64,000 nucleotides of DNA from Prochlorococcus sp. AG-409-G20 (GTDB lineage Bacteria > Cyanobacteriota > Cyanobacteriia > PCC-6307 > Cyanobiaceae): the NCBI GenBank assembly GCA_003215775.1, contig QCJW01000006.1, positions 1 through 64,000 of the forward strand. The letters are read 5' to 3'. How positions within the stretch are numbered: the first letter of the stretch is position 1; every line of letters starts with the position of its first letter. Both the position numbers and the translations under genes were made by a program. The notes under the pieces are model-generated. The model made no database searches. It saw nothing but the letters and a program-made list of their open reading frames with translations, and had not been told where the DNA came from. This document shows, one piece after another, positions 1 through 7,892 of this stretch.

Positions 1-91
1 CGGCATCCAGTTTGAGGTCACAGCTGTTGTATCAGATGCCGAATTTGCTGCCATGTGGCCAGGAGTTTCTGCTGCAGCATCTGTCGAATGA
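1..91 (+). CDS. 3' end of an unidentified CDS (possibly DUF3303-like)
   Basis: The window opens inside a reading frame (codons from base 2) that ends at TGA 89-91. The visible tail, containing FEVTAVVSDAEFAAMWPG, resembles the C-terminal end of small DUF3303-type proteins, which close with a similar 'FEVTPVV-D-EF' strand; this is a weak resemblance from memory. A hairpin terminator follows about 60 bp downstream, consistent with a real gene end. Too little is present to assign a function. Confidence 0.45.
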   Translation, partial: GIQFEVTAVVSDAEFAAMWPGVSAAASVE

Positions 92-152
92 ATAGAGATA
101 ACCAAAGCGCCCTAAGTAGCTAGTCTCCAAGAGATTGACAGTCGACTTTCAA

Positions 153-174
153 GGGGCCAACTAGGTCCCTTTTT
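153..174 (+). terminator. Rho-independent terminator after the partial first gene
   Basis: GGGGCC (153-158) pairs with GGTCCC (164-169), with one G-U pair and a 5-nt loop, and is followed directly by five Ts. It lies about 60 bp after the stop codon of the truncated gene on the same strand. Confidence 0.7.
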
Positions 175-500
175 AATCATGCCTATCAACAAACCAATTC
201 CTGATTCTGTTATTCGCTTTTGGCAAAAGCAGTTTCAAAAGATCAGAGAAATCATCGTTAGACCTCCTAGTAAATAGAAAAGGACTTGTTGTTGTTTGAT
301 GGTTTTGATTAGTGCCTCTTTCCGAGCATTTAAAAACGGTGCCATCGCCACCCTCTGTAAGTCGCAATGATTAGCAATTTCATATCCCTCATTGCTACGC
401 CTAAAAGGAGGGAAAGTTAGATTGTTCTGAGGTTAAAACTAAAACGGTTATCGTTTTCATTATTTGATAGATTTTCTCTTTACCTGTCATTGTTCCAAGA
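175..500. other. Intergenic stretch without a convincing gene
   Basis: This stretch holds no ORF I would defend. A 64-codon minus-strand frame (173-367) has no recognisable motif and no good ribosome site. The one structured element is a perfect palindrome AAAACG-GTTAT-CGTTTT at 441-457, which is operator-like and slightly reminiscent of Fur/Zur-type boxes. It stands about 45 bp upstream of the tiny ORF at 501. Confidence 0.4.
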
Positions 501-605
501 ATGAGTCAGACTTTGAATTACACCCTCTATGACGTTGGCAGTGATAAAACGCACTTCCTTACCGCCGGCAGTCAAACCAAAACTAAAGGGATGGGATTCG
601 CCTAA
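501..605 (+). CDS. Putative 34-aa peptide
   Basis: ATG at 501 opens a 34-codon frame ending in TAA at 603-605. The peptide (MSQTLNYTLYDVGSDKTHF...) has no signal or membrane segment. Its DNA is richer in G+C at third positions than the flanking AT-rich spacer, which is the main reason to suspect it is coding. No clear Shine-Dalgarno sequence precedes it. The ATCAA-N6-TTGAT operator pair lies just downstream. It could be chance. Confidence 0.3.
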   Translation: MSQTLNYTLYDVGSDKTHFLTAGSQTKTKGMGFA

Positions 606-638
606 AAACCTTCCTTATTTACCTAAGACCGACATTAC

Positions 639-673
639 ATCAATAAAACTTGATTAAATCAACAATATTTGAT
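639..673. promoter_or_regulatory. Tandem ATCAA-N6-TTGAT operators
   Basis: Two perfect palindromes occur in tandem: ATCAA-TAAAAC-TTGAT at 639-654 and ATCAA-CAATAT-TTGAT at 658-673, with centres 19 bp apart. They lie 82 bp before the ATG of the 58-aa gene at 755. The same motif and spacing recur at the arsR/gap and pstS promoters. The motif matches the published ArsR-family operator layout ATCAA(N6)TTGAT; that ArsR binds here is inference. Confidence 0.75.
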
Positions 674-754
674 TAGAGTAGGGAGGTCATACTTCTAGGT
701 CAATGATCTTCGCAAAGAAGGCTTTCATTCAGTTATTAGTTTGAGTCTGTCGTA

Positions 755-931
755 ATGAATAATAAATTCAAATATCTACAAGATCAAGATATCCAAGCTC
801 TTATACAAGCAATAGATAAAGCAGTCTTGCAATATTGTGATGAAAAGACTATCTCTGGTGAAACAGCTTGGGCTTTAATACAAGGATTAAGTGATGTACG
901 TCTTGAGCAATTTCGAGATTCAATTGATTGA
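755..931 (+). CDS. 58-aa hypothetical protein
   Basis: ATG 755 to TGA 929-931 encodes a soluble 58-residue protein (MNNKFKYLQDQDIQALIQ...). It looks like three short helices rich in Asp, Gln and Leu, with one Trp and one Cys. It has no signal peptide or membrane span, and I do not recognise a family. Codon use is ordinary for the window and the frame is clean. Upstream lie two ATCAA-N6-TTGAT palindromes, also found before arsR, gap and pstS, so it may be a co-regulated arsenate/phosphate-stress protein; that is inference. A longer antisense ORF across it (784-996) is a shadow. Confidence 0.6.
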   Translation: MNNKFKYLQDQDIQALIQAIDKAVLQYCDEKTISGETAWALIQGLSDVRLEQFRDSID

Positions 932-1175
932 TAAATATAGACAATTAGATTCTGAAAGAACAGTGCAGAAATATCTCTTTTATGTTGATGATTCAATGCT
1001 AACGGGAAATACCATTTCTGTTACTGTTCATAACACTTGTTCTATTGTTAATTCCTTGGGTGGTTGATGTAATAAGGGTACAGGTGCCCAACTTGTAAAT
1101 AGGTAGGATTCGTTAACCAGCCATTGACTTATAATCCTAACTATAACCTCTAATCAAATTTAAATGGAGTGAGCA

Positions 1176-1502
1176 ATGAACATTAAGAAAGGGTTCCATG
1201 CCTATAAAAAATACTGGGAAGATCAAGCAAGTTTCATGGATAAATCTCCATGGAATCTGAAGAAGATCTTAAAACTAACTATCTCAAATGATGTTGATGG
1301 AAATTTAGAAGAACTAGAATTTTCCAATCACTCCATTTCAAGAGAAGAGGGGCAATTAACCTTACGGGTAAATGTTCCTTACAACTACTTTGAACTTGAT
1401 AGTTTTGAATTAAACGCTATTGAACTCCTTGGTATTGATAAAAATTGGTTAATAGATATGAGCTTAGAAGACTCTAGTTGTACCCATCAATTAACAAAGT
1501 AG
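1176..1502 (+). CDS. Hypothetical protein, 108 aa
   Basis: A 108-residue protein of unknown function. GGAGTG about 8 nt before the ATG is a good ribosome site, which fixes the start. The N-terminus is basic and aromatic (FHAYKKYWEDQ), followed by alternating strands rich in Glu, Asn and Leu. There is no signal peptide or membrane segment. The gene stands alone between AT-rich spacers, with the convergent arsR gene downstream. I recognise no domain. The clean frame, ribosome site and typical codon use make it likely real. Confidence 0.7.
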   Translation: MNIKKGFHAYKKYWEDQASFMDKSPWNLKKILKLTISNDVDGNLEELEFSNHSISREEGQLTLRVNVPYNYFELDSFELNAIELLGIDKNWLIDMSLEDSSCTHQLTK

Positions 1503-1723
1503 AATGACTATTGAGTTAAATAGAAGTTCTTCTAGAATCTTGTGAATCACTGAGACATATTGCCACTAATTAGTATATTTACTTATCAATATGAACGGTT
1601 TTACTGATTGGGGTATCGTTCATTAGCGAGGGCAACAAGAACACCAATTAATGCCTTGAAGAAGACAATGTTGTTGATATTTTAAAGAGTTGATCAATTA
1701 AAGTCAGATCCTATAAGTACGGA

Positions 1724-2053
1724 TTAAGAACAAGGCTTTGCTGCATTCTTACAACTCTTTTTCAGATCAGCTATCCAATCTTCTAATAATTGCAACGCTT
1801 TTAGATCCAATTTGTAGTACACCCAACGTCCGCTTTGACGGTCTGTAATTAATCCTGAATCTTTTAGAACCTTGAGATGAAATGAAAGGCGTGATTGCGC
1901 AAGACCTGTCTTTTCCATCAGATCACAAACACAACACTCTCCTTCTGATAAAGATTGAATGACTTCCATACGAAGAGGATCGGCTAAGGCCTTGAGAAGC
2001 CCACTTGCTTGACTTGCCGCAAGCACATTTTTTTCAGCAATGACTGCTCTCAT
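1724..2053 (-). CDS. arsR: ArsR/SmtB-family repressor
   Basis: A winged-helix metalloregulator of the ArsR family that should repress the divergent gap-arsJ genes and release DNA on binding arsenite or antimonite. The ECCVCDL motif on the DNA-recognition helix matches the ArsR ELCVCDL metal-site helix. LSFHLKVLKDSGLI is the helix-turn-helix, and the C-terminus has extra Cys residues (KSCKNAAKPCS). I take the ATG at 2053 (109 aa, usual family length). A GTG at 2104 would add 17 residues but would start 12 bp from the first operator, leaving almost no leader. Two ATCAA-N6-TTGAT palindromes lie between it and gap, as expected for autoregulation and control of the divergent unit. Confidence 0.88.
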   Translation of the reverse strand: MRAVIAEKNVLAASQASGLLKALADPLRMEVIQSLSEGECCVCDLMEKTGLAQSRLSFHLKVLKDSGLITDRQSGRWVYYKLDLKALQLLEDWIADLKKSCKNAAKPCS

Positions 2054-2116
2054 GAATCCAAATGATCTACAAAGGTTTTTGCTATCAATTTTTGAAGCAA
2101 TCACACAATAGCTTGC

Positions 2117-2150
2117 ATCAAGCAGGGTTGATACATCAAAATAAATTGAT
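2117..2150. promoter_or_regulatory. Tandem ArsR-type operators between arsR and gap
   Basis: Two perfect palindromes occur: ATCAA-GCAGGG-TTGAT at 2117-2132 and ATCAA-AATAAA-TTGAT at 2135-2150, with centres 18 bp apart. The second extends to CATCAA-N6-TTGATG. They occupy the divergent promoter of arsR and gap-arsJ. The form ATCAA(N6)TTGAT is an established ArsR-family recognition pattern, and its position beside an arsR gene makes autoregulation likely. Confidence 0.85.
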
Positions 2151-2213
2151 GCGTTCTAAGGTAGCTTTTCTTTCAAGCCCAGAGCGTTCTTTTTTTTACT
2201 GCTAGTTGGTTCA

Positions 2214-3242
2214 ATGCGCATTGGTATTAATGGTTTTGGTCGGATTGGCCGCTTAGTTTTTCGTGCCTTATGGGGTCGTTCCAATATTGAACTAGTTCAT
2301 ATCAATGACCCAGCAGGAGATGCTCCAACAGCAGCTCATCTACTGGAATTTGACTCCGTTCATGGTCGTTGGGACCAGCACATTGATTCCGACTTAAAAG
2401 GGATCAAGATTGATGGTCAATTTCTTAGCTACTCGCAAGAGAGTGCTCCCACTAATGTTCCATGGGAGCAAGCGGGTGTTGACTTTGTTCTGGAATGCAG
2501 TGGAAAGATAAAAACACCAGAACTATTAAACCCTTACTTTGATCAGTGTGGCATTAAAAGAGTTGTTGTTGCTTGTCCCGTGACAGGTGAAGTGGCAGGG
2601 ACAGAAGCTCTAAATATCGTCTATGGAATCAACCATAATCTTTACGACCCTAAGATTCATCGACTAGTCACAGCTGCATCGTGTACAACCAATTGCTTGG
2701 CACCAGTTGTCAAAGTTGTCAATGAAAACTTTGGAATCATGCATGGAGCCATTACCACTCTTCATGACATCACCAATACACAGGTTCCAATTGACTCTTT
2801 TAAAAGCGACTTAAGGCGAGCACGCAGCAGTATTCAAAGCCTCATCCCCACTACAACTGGTTCGGCTAAAGCTATAGGAATGATTTTCCCCGAGCTTCAA
2901 GGCAAATTAAACGGACATGCTGTACGTGTTCCACTGTTGAATGCATCCCTGACTGATGCCGTTTTCGAACTTGAGAGAAAGGTCTCAGTTCAAGATGTTA
3001 ATGACGCTTTTCAACGTGCAGCGGAAGGAGACTTAAAAGGAATTCTTGGCTATGAAGAAAGGCCCTTAGTCTCCATTGACTACGTCAATGATTCACGCAG
3101 TTCAATTATTGATGCTTTGTCCACAATGGTTATAGATGGGAATCAATTAAAAGTTTTTGCCTGGTATGACAATGAATGGGGTTACAGCTGTCGTATGGCA
3201 GACCTAACTTCTTATGTCGTGAATCTAGATAGCAAAGGTTAA
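2214..3242 (+). CDS. gap: Glyceraldehyde-3-phosphate dehydrogenase, ArsJ-associated
   Basis: A phosphorylating GAPDH of 342 aa. It shows the NAD-binding start [17 protein letters not shown], the active-site Cys in [11 protein letters not shown] (about residues 160-170) and the C-terminal [12 protein letters not shown]. Next to arsJ and arsR, such enzymes use arsenate in place of phosphate and make 1-arseno-3-phosphoglycerate, which ArsJ exports; this role is established for gapdh-arsJ pairs. Only 11 bp separate it from arsJ, so the two are cotranscribed from the operator-bearing promoter. The equivalent gene in Prochlorococcus phosphate clusters is often named gap1. A purely glycolytic role is possible but unlikely in this context. 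Confidence 0.92.
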   Translation: MRIGINGFGRIGRLVFRALWGRSNIELVHINDPAGDAPTAAHLLEFDSVHGRWDQHIDSDLKGIKIDGQFLSYSQESAPTNVPWEQAGVDFVLECSGKIKTPELLNPYFDQCGIKRVVVACPVTGEVAGTEALNIVYGINHNLYDPKIHRLVTAASCTTNCLAPVVKVVNENFGIMHGAITTLHDITNTQVPIDSFKSDLRRARSSIQSLIPTTTGSAKAIGMIFPELQGKLNGHAVRVPLLNASLTDAVFELERKVSVQDVNDAFQRAAEGDLKGILGYEERPLVSIDYVNDSRSSIIDALSTMVIDGNQLKVFAWYDNEWGYSCRMADLTSYVVNLDSKG

Positions 3243-3253
3243 AAGATAACCAA

Positions 3254-4525
3254 ATGAAATTGTCGTCTCTGCAGCAATACGGGATCGTCACAGCCAACTA
3301 TTGGGCGTTCACTCTTACTGATGGCGCTCTGCGTATGTTGGTGGTCTTTCATTTCCATCAGCTTGGATATACAGCTTTAGAAATTGCCTTTCTTTTTCTC
3401 TTTTATGAGTTCTTTGGCATCATTACCAATTTGTATGGCGGCTGGATTGGTGCTCGCTATGGCTTACGACTAACCCTATGGGCAGGAACTCTTCTGCAGA
3501 TAGGTGCTCTACTGATGTTGGTTCCTGTTGCTGCTAGTTGGCCAAAGTTGTTAAGCGTTAGTTATGTCATGGTTGCGCAAGCAATCAGTGGCATCGCCAA
3601 AGACCTCAACAAAATGAGTGCAAAGAGTGCAATCAAAACAGTTGTTCCTGAAACGCCGGAAGAAGAACAGAAAGGTAAAAAGCAATTATTTAAATGGGTT
3701 GCGGTTCTAACAGGTTCCAAAAATGCTCTCAAGGGTGTGGGATTTTTTCTGGGTGGAGTTTTGCTGATTAGTTTTGGTTTCAATAAGGCCGTTGAGCTAA
3801 TGGCATTTGGCCTGGCTCTGTCTTTTGTTTTGACTCTGGTCTTGCCTGGTGATATGGGGCGTATGAAGGAGAAGCCGATGTTTAAAGATCTATTTTCAAA
3901 ATCCAAAGGGATCAACGCACTTTCTATGGCACGTTTTTTTCTCTTTGGAGCTAGAGATGTGTGGTTTGTCGTTGCATTACCTGTTTTTCTAGAGACATCT
4001 CTTAACTGGAACTTTTCAGAGATTGGAGCTTTTCTAGGACTATGGGTGATTGGTTACGGTTTTGTGCAGGCGTTAGCGCCCACTTTAAGGAATGCCTGGG
4101 GCAAAAAATCCAGTCCAGGAGTTTCCACAGTTAAGTTTTGGAGTGCTGTTCTTACTGCAATTCCTGGACTCATCGCTATTGCGTTGTGGAGGCAGAGTGA
4201 TCCAGGCATTGCTATTACCGCTGGCTTAATTGCTTTTGGAGTGGTTTTTGCAATGAACTCATCTATCCATTCCTACATGGTGTTGGCTTATACCGATGCA
4301 GACAGCGTGAGCCTGAATGTTGGTTTCTATTACATGGCGAATGCAGCCGGCAGGCTTCTAGGAACATTACTTTCAGGAGCTTTATTTATGCTTGGAGAGA
4401 ATGCAACTATAGGGATGCAACTTTGTTTATGGTGCTCCAGTTTACTCGTGCTCTTCTCATGGCTAAGCAGCTTACGTCTACCAGCATTAATTAACTCTGT
4501 ATCGCTTAAAGGAAGTTCGCCATAA
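3254..4525 (+). CDS. arsJ: ArsJ-type organoarsenical efflux permease (MFS)
   Basis: A 423-aa major facilitator protein with about 12 predicted membrane segments. The N-terminus NYWAFTLTDGALRMLV matches the conserved opening of ArsJ. The family exports 1-arseno-3-phosphoglycerate made by the adjacent GAPDH; the product then breaks down to arsenate outside, giving net arsenate efflux. The gene lies 11 bp after gap and is presumably under the same ArsR-type operators. A 117-codon antisense frame inside it is a shadow. The gap-arsJ pairing makes this assignment strong. Confidence 0.9.
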   Translation: MKLSSLQQYGIVTANYWAFTLTDGALRMLVVFHFHQLGYTALEIAFLFLFYEFFGIITNLYGGWIGARYGLRLTLWAGTLLQIGALLMLVPVAASWPKLLSVSYVMVAQAISGIAKDLNKMSAKSAIKTVVPETPEEEQKGKKQLFKWVAVLTGSKNALKGVGFFLGGVLLISFGFNKAVELMAFGLALSFVLTLVLPGDMGRMKEKPMFKDLFSKSKGINALSMARFFLFGARDVWFVVALPVFLETSLNWNFSEIGAFLGLWVIGYGFVQALAPTLRNAWGKKSSPGVSTVKFWSAVLTAIPGLIAIALWRQSDPGIAITAGLIAFGVVFAMNSSIHSYMVLAYTDADSVSLNVGFYYMANAAGRLLGTLLSGALFMLGENATIGMQLCLWCSSLLVLFSWLSSLRLPALINSVSLKGSSP

Positions 4526-4582
4526 GTCCAAAATCAAATGATTTGAACTCTATATTCTTAGCCTCTAACTCAACTTATTTGA

Positions 4583-5815
4583 ATGCAACCTTCATTCCCT
4601 GAGTTGATTAAAACCTTTCTAAAAATAGGACTTCTCGGATTTGGTGGTCCATATGCCCATATAGCAATACTGAAAGATGAGATTGTAAAACAGAGAAATT
4701 GGGTCTCCAATCAAGATTTTGAAGAAGGATTGGGTTTATGTGAGGTATTACCAGGTCCAGCCTCTAGTCAATTAGCGATCTATCTTGGGATGAAGATTCG
4801 TGGACAAGCAGGCGGCTTCATAAGTGGGATTTGTTTTCTGATTCCTGGCCTTCTAATTGTTCTACTATTGAGTCAACTATGGCGACAAGGACAGTCTATT
4901 GATAGCTTTGAAGACATTGTTTCCATTACTCAAGTAGTCGTTGCTTCAATTATATGGGCTTTTGCTTGGAGACTTCTTCAAAAGCGTTCTCATTTGTGGC
5001 AAATATCAATAGCAAGCTTTGTTCTCATAGGCACATTGATTGATCAATTTACGTCTATTCATTTACCTGTTATTATGCTTTTATTATTAGCAGGTCTGTT
5101 TAATTTATTTAGATATAAATCTAAAAACTATATTGGACTTTTTATTTGGCCTTTAGGATTAGATCATATACATTTTGGTTCAAGTGTTATCTCACCCTTT
5201 AATCTTCTAACTATTTTAGTTTTAGGAGAAGAAAAAGAGGATGTTTTTATTATTCACTTGAAATTATTTTTACTTTTCCTTAAGGCAGGATTATTTGTAT
5301 TTGGTGGAGGTCTGGTAATTATTCCTTTATTACAAAATCAAATTATTGAGATGGGATGGCTAAATATTCAAGGTTTCCTTGATGGATTAGCAATAGGGCA
5401 ATTATCTCCTGGACCTGTTGTACTTACAAGTGCATTTGTTGGCTATCAAGCTGGATGGAATGAAGGAGGATTGCTTTTGGCACTCTCTTTAGCAGTAACA
5501 GCAACTTTTGGAATCTTCTTGCCAAGTTTCATTTTTGTTCTTATTGGTACACCTTTTCTTGAGGGTTTAAAAAGAAAAGTAAGCGTGAATATCTTTCTAA
5601 ATGGTATCCTTTCTGGCTTGCCAGGTGCAATCATTGGAGCAGCAATACCTATGACTTCGATTGCATTGGAAGTAAATAGTATGATTGAATTAATACCCAG
5701 ATTATTGTTATTAATGATCACAATTTTACTGATAATCACTAATAAAGTAAAACCATTTCAATTGATCGCTACAACTATTGGAGTTGGTTTGGTTGGCACA
5801 ATTCTCCCAAAATAA
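4583..5815 (+). CDS. chrA: Chromate transporter ChrA
   Basis: A 410-aa inner-membrane protein of the CHR family built from two homologous halves. The first half has GLLGFGGPYAHIAI and LPGPASSQLA; the second has LFVFGGGLVIIPLL and LSPGPVVLTSAFVG. About ten hydrophobic segments are visible. Bidomain ChrA proteins export chromate, and some act on other oxyanions. It starts 57 bp after arsJ on the same strand and may extend that operon, so the unit looks like a general oxyanion-defence module beside the phosphate genes. The substrate is not shown by the sequence. Confidence 0.88.
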   Translation: MQPSFPELIKTFLKIGLLGFGGPYAHIAILKDEIVKQRNWVSNQDFEEGLGLCEVLPGPASSQLAIYLGMKIRGQAGGFISGICFLIPGLLIVLLLSQLWRQGQSIDSFEDIVSITQVVVASIIWAFAWRLLQKRSHLWQISIASFVLIGTLIDQFTSIHLPVIMLLLLAGLFNLFRYKSKNYIGLFIWPLGLDHIHFGSSVISPFNLLTILVLGEEKEDVFIIHLKLFLLFLKAGLFVFGGGLVIIPLLQNQIIEMGWLNIQGFLDGLAIGQLSPGPVVLTSAFVGYQAGWNEGGLLLALSLAVTATFGIFLPSFIFVLIGTPFLEGLKRKVSVNIFLNGILSGLPGAIIGAAIPMTSIALEVNSMIELIPRLLLLMITILLIITNKVKPFQLIATTIGVGLVGTILPK

Positions 5816-5830
5816 GCCCTAAATATGACC

Positions 5831-5858
5831 AATAAAAAGAGGGGTCAAGGACCCCTCT
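5831..5858 (-). terminator. Strong Rho-independent terminator of pstS
   Basis: AGAGGGGTC (5838-5846) and GACCCCTCT (5850-5858) form a perfect 9-bp stem with a 3-nt loop. On the minus strand the stem is followed at once by TTTTTATT. It lies 34 bp past the pstS stop. Being symmetric, it may also stop chrA transcription, though the plus side lacks a T-run. Confidence 0.85.
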
Positions 5859-5892
5859 TAAGGTTATTGGGGATGAATGGTCCTCCTTTAGA

Positions 5893-6894
5893 TCAGTTTC
5901 CAATCCTCTTTACGGCAGCACGTGCCTTGTTAAGGATGTCACCCTTCAGAGGCACAAAGCCAAGTGTAGGGGCTTTGTTTTGAGCCTTATCACTAAGCAA
6001 GTAGTTTAAGGACTCTTGTATGGCTTTTGTTTTAGAGCCGTTACCGGTCTCATAGGCCAAGATCCAAGTAAGCGTTGCAATGGGGTAGGCGCCACGAGCA
6101 GTTGGATTTGGATTTTTACCTGCAAGATTTCGATCCAATCTGATTCCGTTTAGAGCAGCAGCACCTGCTTTTGTACTTGGCTTCAAGAATTCACCTGAAA
6201 GGTTTTGAAGAGCTGCAGCTCTTACCTCTCCTCTTATGTAGGACTGGTTGACGTAACCAATTGCACCAGGTGTATTTCGGATAATTCCAGCAACACCAGC
6301 GTTGCCTTTGCCACCTATACCTGCTGGCCACTTCACTGATTTACCAGTACCTAGAGACCATTCACCGGAGTCATTTGAGAAAGCTTCCATTGAATTGGTG
6401 AAAGCTTTGGTCGTTCCTGAGCCATCAGACCTATGAGCCCAGGTGAGCTTTCCTGAAGAGCAACCTAGCTCGCTCCAGTCTGTGATTTTGCCCATTGCGA
6501 CTCTGACTGCTTGCTTTTGAGTCAGCTTGAGATCACAACCAGGCTTGTTGTATCCGAAAGCAATGGTTCCACCCACCATTGGGATTTGAACCAATCCTCG
6601 AGTGACTTTGGCGATGTCTTTGGCTTTCATCGGGTCATCCGAGGCTCCAAAGTCAACGGTTTGATCAATAAATGCTTTACGCCCAGATCCAGACCCAACG
6701 GCTTGGTAGTTAACCTGTGGCCCTCCAGATTTAGCGAGATCAGAGAACCATCGGGTGTAGATCTTTGCGGGGAAAGATGCTCCAGCACCACTTAGGCGCA
6801 CACCGGAGGTTGAATCAGTTGATCCACATGCAACAATACCAACCCCAAGGGTGGCAATAGAAACGAGGGAAGTCACCTTCCTTGCGAAGGTCAT
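5893..6894 (-). CDS. pstS: Phosphate-binding lipoprotein PstS
   Basis: The periplasmic phosphate receptor of the Pst ABC transporter, about 333 aa. The N-terminus MTFARKVTSLVSIATLGVG plus the lipobox-like IVAC gives a lipoprotein signal. LSGAGASFPA, VNYQAVGSGSGRKAF and DFGASDDPM are classical PstS phosphate-loop segments. I start at the ATG at 6894: the upstream ATG (6924) adds an acidic leader MYEGRFLIAS unsuited to a signal peptide and sits almost on top of the operator pair. The permease genes pstCAB are not in the window. The promoter carries two ATCAA-N6-TTGAT sites, suggesting control beyond phosphate starvation alone. Confidence 0.93.
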   Translation of the reverse strand: MTFARKVTSLVSIATLGVGIVACGSTDSTSGVRLSGAGASFPAKIYTRWFSDLAKSGGPQVNYQAVGSGSGRKAFIDQTVDFGASDDPMKAKDIAKVTRGLVQIPMVGGTIAFGYNKPGCDLKLTQKQAVRVAMGKITDWSELGCSSGKLTWAHRSDGSGTTKAFTNSMEAFSNDSGEWSLGTGKSVKWPAGIGGKGNAGVAGIIRNTPGAIGYVNQSYIRGEVRAAALQNLSGEFLKPSTKAGAAALNGIRLDRNLAGKNPNPTARGAYPIATLTWILAYETGNGSKTKAIQESLNYLLSDKAQNKAPTLGFVPLKGDILNKARAAVKRIGN

Positions 6895-6926
6895 GGAAGC
6901 GATAAGAAATCGGCCCTCATACATTA

Positions 6927-6961
6927 ATCAAAAAACCTTGATAAGATCAAGTAATCTTGAT
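6927..6961. promoter_or_regulatory. Tandem ATCAA-N6-TTGAT operators between pstS and the regulator unit
   Basis: Two perfect palindromes occur: ATCAA-AAAACC-TTGAT at 6927-6942 and ATCAA-GTAATC-TTGAT at 6946-6961, with centres 19 bp apart. The overlapping CTTGAT-AAG-ATCAAG forms a further inverted repeat in the middle. They fill the short gap between divergent pstS and the 62-aa/response-regulator unit, so one regulator could control both directions. I see no convincing Pho box of repeated CTTAACCT type here. Confidence 0.8.
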
Positions 6962-6963
6962 TT

Positions 6964-7152
6964 GTGGCTTACAGAGTGCTAGCAAAAGAAGCTCCTAAAA
7001 GCCTGCAATCGCTAAGAAGTCAGGTGCTAGAGCTGTCTCAGAAGGTTAAGGATAGATCAAGAAATGTTGATGGTTTGCTGATATTGGGCTCTCTTGCCAT
7101 CCAAATCAGTCAAATTATGCACGATTCCGAAATGATTGGAACTCAAAAGTGA
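6964..7152 (+). CDS. Hypothetical 62-aa protein upstream of the response regulator
   Basis: A small soluble protein rich in Leu, Ser, Lys and Arg, with a likely amphipathic helical stretch (SLQSLRSQVLELSQKV). It starts at GTG 6964, or possibly GTG 6976, which would leave more room after the operator. Its stop overlaps the GTG start of the response regulator (GTGA), so the two are translationally coupled. It could be a short helical partner of the regulator, but I do not recognise a family. The coupling is the best evidence that it is real. Confidence 0.6.
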   Translation: MAYRVLAKEAPKSLQSLRSQVLELSQKVKDRSRNVDGLLILGSLAIQISQIMHDSEMIGTQK

Positions 7153-7892
7153 AGACTCTCTCCTCCGTTTCTTCAGACATTAAAGAACCTAGACTTCTTC
7201 TAGTTGAAACTGACAATAACCTCTGTCAAGCCTCGATCACTATTTTGAAAAAAGTAGGCTTTAGGGTTGTGACATGCAATACAGGAAAGGAAGCTCTAAA
7301 CGCTCTAAATAATCGTCAAATCTCAAATCCTTTTGATTTAGTCGTGCTCTCTCACGAGTTGCCAGATATAAAAGGGCTAGGAGTCTGTCAAGAGTTACGT
7401 GACAAAAGCAACAACATCCCCATACTTTTAATCAGCAATTGCGGCCACGAATCTGATCGAGTCCTGGGGTTAGAGATAGGAGCTGATGACTATTTAGTAA
7501 AGCCTTATGGGGGGCGTGAATTAGCTGCTAGATGCAAAGCTCTTTTTAGAAGAGTAGAAAAATCAAATCAAAGGGTTAATAGCAAGAAAACATTGAGTGG
7601 GGGAGATATTTCTATTGACCTCGAGCAATACTCTGTCATTAAAAATGGGCTACCACTAAAGCTTGCCCCAAAAGCATACAAACTTCTCAAATACCTAATG
7701 AGCTATCCAGACAAAGTTCACTCGAGAGACGAGATTCTTGAAGCAGTCTGGCCGAATAATCTGGAGATAGATCATAAGACTATTGATGTTCATATTCGTT
7801 GGTTACGCGAAAAGGTTGAAGACGATACTTCAGTCCCTAGATATATACATACAGTAAGGGGATTCGGTTATATGTTTGCTTATAGCTCATAG
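7149..7892 (+). CDS. OmpR/PhoB-family response regulator with a degenerate receiver
   Basis: A 247-aa protein with a receiver domain (about residues 14-130) and a C-terminal winged-helix DNA-binding domain (about 145-245; KVHSRDEILEAVWP, TIDVHIRWLREKVE, RYIHTVRGFGYMF). The location beside pstS suggests a PhoB-like role. The phosphorylation site is abnormal: Ser (about residue 68, VVLSHELPD) stands where Asp is expected, and the acidic pair reads Glu-Thr (LLVETDNN). The switch Ser and the conserved Lys (DDYLVKPY) remain. It may therefore act without phosphorylation. No histidine kinase gene is in the window. It is coupled to the 62-aa gene and shares the operator-bearing promoter. Confidence 0.88.
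   Translation: MKTLSSVSSDIKEPRLLLVETDNNLCQASITILKKVGFRVVTCNTGKEALNALNNRQISNPFDLVVLSHELPDIKGLGVCQELRDKSNNIPILLISNCGHESDRVLGLEIGADDYLVKPYGGRELAARCKALFRRVEKSNQRVNSKKTLSGGDISIDLEQYSVIKNGLPLKLAPKAYKLLKYLMSYPDKVHSRDEILEAVWPNNLEIDHKTIDVHIRWLREKVEDDTSVPRYIHTVRGFGYMFAYSS

Noticed and set aside
173-367. 64-codon minus-strand ORF
   Set aside because: No motif, no ribosome site, overlaps the terminator at 153-174; probably chance.
784-996. 70-codon antisense ORF over the 58-aa gene
   Set aside because: Its composition is unlike a protein, and the plus-strand frame has better codon use and upstream operators.
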